From: Spirochaetales bacterium
GTDB lineage: Bacteria; Spirochaetota; Spirochaetia; Sphaerochaetales; Sphaerochaetaceae
Length of the DNA stretch: 64,000 bases
Assembly (NCBI GenBank): GCA_018433865.1
Contig: JAHDQJ010000002.1
Coordinates: 186,001 to 250,000, forward strand
Direction of reading: 5' to 3'
Shown here: in pieces, positions 61,713-64,000 of the stretch
Numbering within the stretch: position 1 is the stretch's first letter
Layout: each line of letters starts with the position of its first letter
The notes under the pieces: generated by a model
The model's database searches: none
What the model saw: the letters and a program-made list of their open reading frames with translations, nothing else
Told to the model about the DNA's origin: nothing
Program-made: the position numbers and the translations under genes

Positions 61713-62000
61713 ATGAGCAGTTGTCATTTTTGTGGTACGGAAGTCTCATCGACTGTCACCATAGGACACGCTTCCACATGCGTATTCTGCGGCAGGCCGC
61801 TCAAGGTGTGCCTCAATTGCCGTTTCTACGATCCGAATGCCTACCACGAGTGCCGGGAAGACATCGATGAGCCGGTAACGTATAAGGATCTGGCCAATTT
61901 CTGTGATTATTTCGTCATGAAGGAAAGTTCCGACAAGGAACAGATCAAGAGCCAGGAGGAGGCACGGTCCCGTTTCTTCTCCCTCTTCAATGATGAGTGA
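61713..62000 (+). CDS. Small Cys-rich zinc-binding protein
   Basis: Protein of 95 residues. CHFCG, CVFCG and CLNC make three CxxC pairs, with two further Cys later (HEC and FCDY). This should bind one or two zinc ions. The C-terminus is charged and helical. I do not recognise a named family. No ribosome-binding site; a full promoter ends 7 nt upstream, so the mRNA is probably leaderless. bcp follows by 16 nt. Confidence 0.72.
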   Translation: MSSCHFCGTEVSSTVTIGHASTCVFCGRPLKVCLNCRFYDPNAYHECREDIDEPVTYKDLANFCDYFVMKESSDKEQIKSQEEARSRFFSLFNDE

Positions 62001-62016
62001 CAGCAAGGAGGTTTCC

Positions 62017-62478
62017 ATGCTTGAGATCGGTTCTCCCGCCCCTTCGATCAGTCTGCTTGATGACCAAGGCAACCGGGTATCGCTCTCCGACTACAAGGGA
62101 AAATATATCGTGCTCTACGCCTATCCTAGGGATGATACCCCCGGTTGTACCGCCGAAGCATGTTCCTTCCGTGACCAATCGGAGGCAATCGGGAATTTGC
62201 ATGCGGTGGTTCTCGGCATCAGTGCTGACTCGGTGGCTTCGCACAAGAAATTCAAGGAAAAGTATCAGCTGGGCTTCCCGCTCCTCTCGGATCCCGACCA
62301 TGAGCTTCTTGAAGCTCTCGGCGCCTGGGGTGAGAAGGTGAGCTACGGGAAGAAGAGCATCGGCATCATCCGCAGCACATACGTCTTCGACCAGGAAGGA
62401 AAGCTATTGAAGGTGTGGCCGAAGGTCTCGCCGCAAACCCATGGAGAGGAGATTGCAGCCTATCTCAAGGGACTCTGA
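62017..62478 (+). CDS. bcp: Thioredoxin-dependent peroxiredoxin (Bcp/PrxQ)
   Basis: Peroxiredoxin of 153 residues. The peroxidatic and resolving Cys pair sits in TPGCTAEACSF, typical of the alpha2 Bcp type. Reduces hydrogen and organic peroxides. AAGGAGG before ATG 62017. Cys is encoded, not Sec. Confidence 0.94.
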   Translation: MLEIGSPAPSISLLDDQGNRVSLSDYKGKYIVLYAYPRDDTPGCTAEACSFRDQSEAIGNLHAVVLGISADSVASHKKFKEKYQLGFPLLSDPDHELLEALGAWGEKVSYGKKSIGIIRSTYVFDQEGKLLKVWPKVSPQTHGEEIAAYLKGL

Positions 62479-62481
62479 TCC

Positions 62482-63462
62482 ATGAATCGCAAGATACCGT
62501 TGATGCTCATCCCGTTCATCCTCCTCTTGCCTGTGCTTGTCTCGTGCATGACCTACACGTACGCAGAGGCAAGCAAAGCAATCCCGGTCGGTCCGAGCGG
62601 CGAAGGAAGTTCCCTGCCCGAGACACGCTACGCCGTATTGCAGCAGGTGGAACCGACCAGCTTTGCGGAAAAAGCAATCCCCGTCGGGGAAGAAGCTTCT
62701 GCAGTCTCGCTCCTCCGGGCGGCGTTGATTCCGCTCCCCTGCGATGCGGAACCCGTAATGCTTGATGCGATCCTCAACGTGGCCATGGCATCAGAGCTGG
62801 ATGTGTGGGCATTCACGGGGGATGTGCGATCGATAGCCTACGTGGCCGACAACTCTCCGGTGCAAGGCATCATGTTCGGTACCGACCGGCTTGTCGTGAC
62901 CACAAGGGAGATCCTTGCGGTCTCGGACAATTCGGTGCGCATCGCTGCCGATGGCAACAGGACGGTTGGGATCGCTGTGGTGAACCTCCAGGAATCGACT
63001 GCCTTCGATATCCTTCGTCGCACCGAAGACGTTTCGTTGTGGAAGCCGCTGATCGATGCGGTGCATGAGACACGCATCAAGGCGGTACAACCGCTTCTCG
63101 GAGCGCATGACATGCCCCTTCTGGTCCTTGCCTCACTCGGCGAGCCATCGGCTGAAGATTGGTTCGATACCGCCTCGGATCATCCCTACCGCACACCGAT
63201 CGCATGGCCCCTTCTCGACGCATTGCAGGAATCGGACTTCCTGGACAGTTGGCGGATGACCCACTTCAACGCAGTTTCCGATCCGGGAATCACTTGGGAA
63301 TTGCACGATGAATCGGCACTATTTTCCGAACGGGTGGACTTCCTGCTCGCCAAGGGATTGCTTCCCATGGAAACCTCGACGGTCCTTGTCGGTCCGGTGA
63401 AACAGGAAAGGCTCCCGCATGAACAGCGCTGGGCCGTGACGGGAACCTTCCTGATACCGTGA
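62482..63462 (+). CDS. Lipoprotein of unknown function, weak EEP-nuclease-like C-terminus
   Basis: Protein of 326 residues with signal and lipobox LVSC, starting 3 nt after bcp. I do not recognise the family firmly. The C-terminal part (DPGITWELHDESALFSERVDFLLAKGL.. then a final RWAVTGTF) has the spacing of endonuclease/exonuclease/phosphatase proteins, but their catalytic Asp-His ending (SDH) is not present. If related it is probably inactive. Confidence 0.6.
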   Translation: MNRKIPLMLIPFILLLPVLVSCMTYTYAEASKAIPVGPSGEGSSLPETRYAVLQQVEPTSFAEKAIPVGEEASAVSLLRAALIPLPCDAEPVMLDAILNVAMASELDVWAFTGDVRSIAYVADNSPVQGIMFGTDRLVVTTREILAVSDNSVRIAADGNRTVGIAVVNLQESTAFDILRRTEDVSLWKPLIDAVHETRIKAVQPLLGAHDMPLLVLASLGEPSAEDWFDTASDHPYRTPIAWPLLDALQESDFLDSWRMTHFNAVSDPGITWELHDESALFSERVDFLLAKGLLPMETSTVLVGPVKQERLPHEQRWAVTGTFLIP

Positions 63463-63473
63463 AGAGAGGGAAA

Positions 63474-64000
63474 CTACTGCAACAGATCCAGATCAATCTC
63501 GCATGCTACGGTCGGCATCGTGATGCCCCAGCTCTCCAGGACCGACGGATGGACCTCACCGAAGAGACCGACACACTTTCCGCCTGAGACCAACTTTCCG
63601 CAGCGACCTTCGATGAATCGCGGATCGACCATCTCCTCCATCACATACTCACGGTTGAGGAAATAGAAGAGTGTCGATACCTGGCTGCTCAGCTGGTTGA
63701 ACCCCATGTCGCTGCTCGCACCGAGAAATCCGAGGTAATTGCGCGTCGTGGTCCCCGAGTTGTCCGAATCGTCGAGGAACGCAACCTTTCCGACCTCGAA
63801 GATCTGGTGGGGATACACTGCGTGAGCACTGACGCTCTCAGACTCCAGCAACGAGGGAATGACCGAGGGGCGCACATACTCATAGTTCTCACTCATCGGA
63901 TTCGCGATCTGGATGTATTGAGAGCCATCCACATGCATGTTGTCGATGTACTCGCGCTTCGAACCGAGGTAGTTGTACATCATCTCCTGGAATCCGAGGC
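63474..64000 (-). CDS. pheT: Phenylalanyl-tRNA synthetase beta chain (C-terminal part, cut by window)
   Basis: Partial gene; the frame runs past base 64000. The visible 175 residues match the C-terminal catalytic-core-like domain of PheT: IANPMSENYEYVRPSVIPSLLESES, YPHQIFEVGKVAFLD, NYLGFLGASSDMGFNQLSSQV and GLFGEVHPSVLESWGI. The short form without the bacterial anticodon-binding-like tail and the wording of these motifs fit the archaeal type that spirochaetes use. It pairs with the alpha chain to charge tRNA-Phe. Confidence 0.88.
   Translation of the reverse strand, partial: LGFQEMMYNYLGSKREYIDNMHVDGSQYIQIANPMSENYEYVRPSVIPSLLESESVSAHAVYPHQIFEVGKVAFLDDSDNSGTTTRNYLGFLGASSDMGFNQLSSQVSTLFYFLNREYVMEEMVDPRFIEGRCGKLVSGGKCVGLFGEVHPSVLESWGITMPTVACEIDLDLLQ

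Noticed and set aside
62017-62478. Bcp and Tpx as possible selenoproteins
   Set aside because: Both have Cys codons at the peroxidatic positions and no in-frame TGA.

Overview
The window is a gene-dense, moderately GC-rich bacterial chromosome segment, most likely from a spirochaete (Spirochaetota; genus not resolved). Supporting signs: an archaeal-style PheRS beta chain at the right edge, an EF-G with the HIDSGKTT P-loop shared by the spirochaete/mitochondrial group, HPr kinase next to HPr, a CarD regulator, an lptC-lptA-lptB-rpoN operon, and a solute-binding protein whose signal peptide ends ..LFAGG. No insertion sequences, phage genes or CRISPR arrays were seen.

Layout. 0.1-5.4 kb: CPBP protease, TM2 protein, secreted nuclease, FKBP isomerase, cysK, AlkD-like glycosylase. 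5.5-14.3 kb: a flavin-based extracellular electron transfer (EET) locus. It has a triple FMN-domain lipoprotein, a second lipoprotein, a 28-residue membrane peptide, EetA, EetB, an EcfT/FmnA-like protein, the flavin transferase ApbE, an NDH-2 with a membrane tail, and a polyprenyl diphosphate synthase. 15.3-23.2 kb: a double-rhodanese lipoprotein, tRNA-Sec, selA, selB, a multihaem c-type cytochrome lipoprotein interrupted by an in-frame TGA with a SECIS-like hairpin, then resB and ccsA. 23.3-29.9 kb: ClC channel and a complete branched-chain amino acid ABC operon. 30-36.4 kb: PHP phosphatase, SDR, second CPBP protein, NAD epimerase, tRNA-Leu, Tpx and a GH3 glycosidase. 36.5-41.1 kb: ymdB-like, rseC, lptC, lptA, lptB, rpoN. 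41-46.2 kb: a GGDEF protein, hpf, then hprK-HPr-lexA-holA. 46.2-64 kb: uvrC, SPL-like radical SAM protein, an E2-core-like protein, thyX, rsmE, lplA, a peptide-binding protein, malQ, carD-ispD-ispF, a P-loop protein, EF-G, HIT, zinc protein, Bcp, a lipoprotein and partial pheT.

The most interesting region is 5.5-23.2 kb. I read it as one exported electron-transfer module: NDH-2 and quinone synthesis feed ApbE-flavinylated, Ala/Pro-tethered lipoproteins, and an 11-haem lipoprotein cytochrome appears to be a selenoprotein encoded beside the full tRNA-Sec/SelA/SelB set and the system II haem-attachment genes. A palindrome, TATCGATA or a near match, recurs upstream of the module's lipoprotein genes and the small peptide, which suggests a shared regulator.

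A second theme is translation start signals. Genes inside operons carry GGAGG-type sites. At least ten promoter-proximal genes instead have a -10 hexamer 6-8 nt before the ATG and no Shine-Dalgarno site, as expected for leaderless mRNAs.
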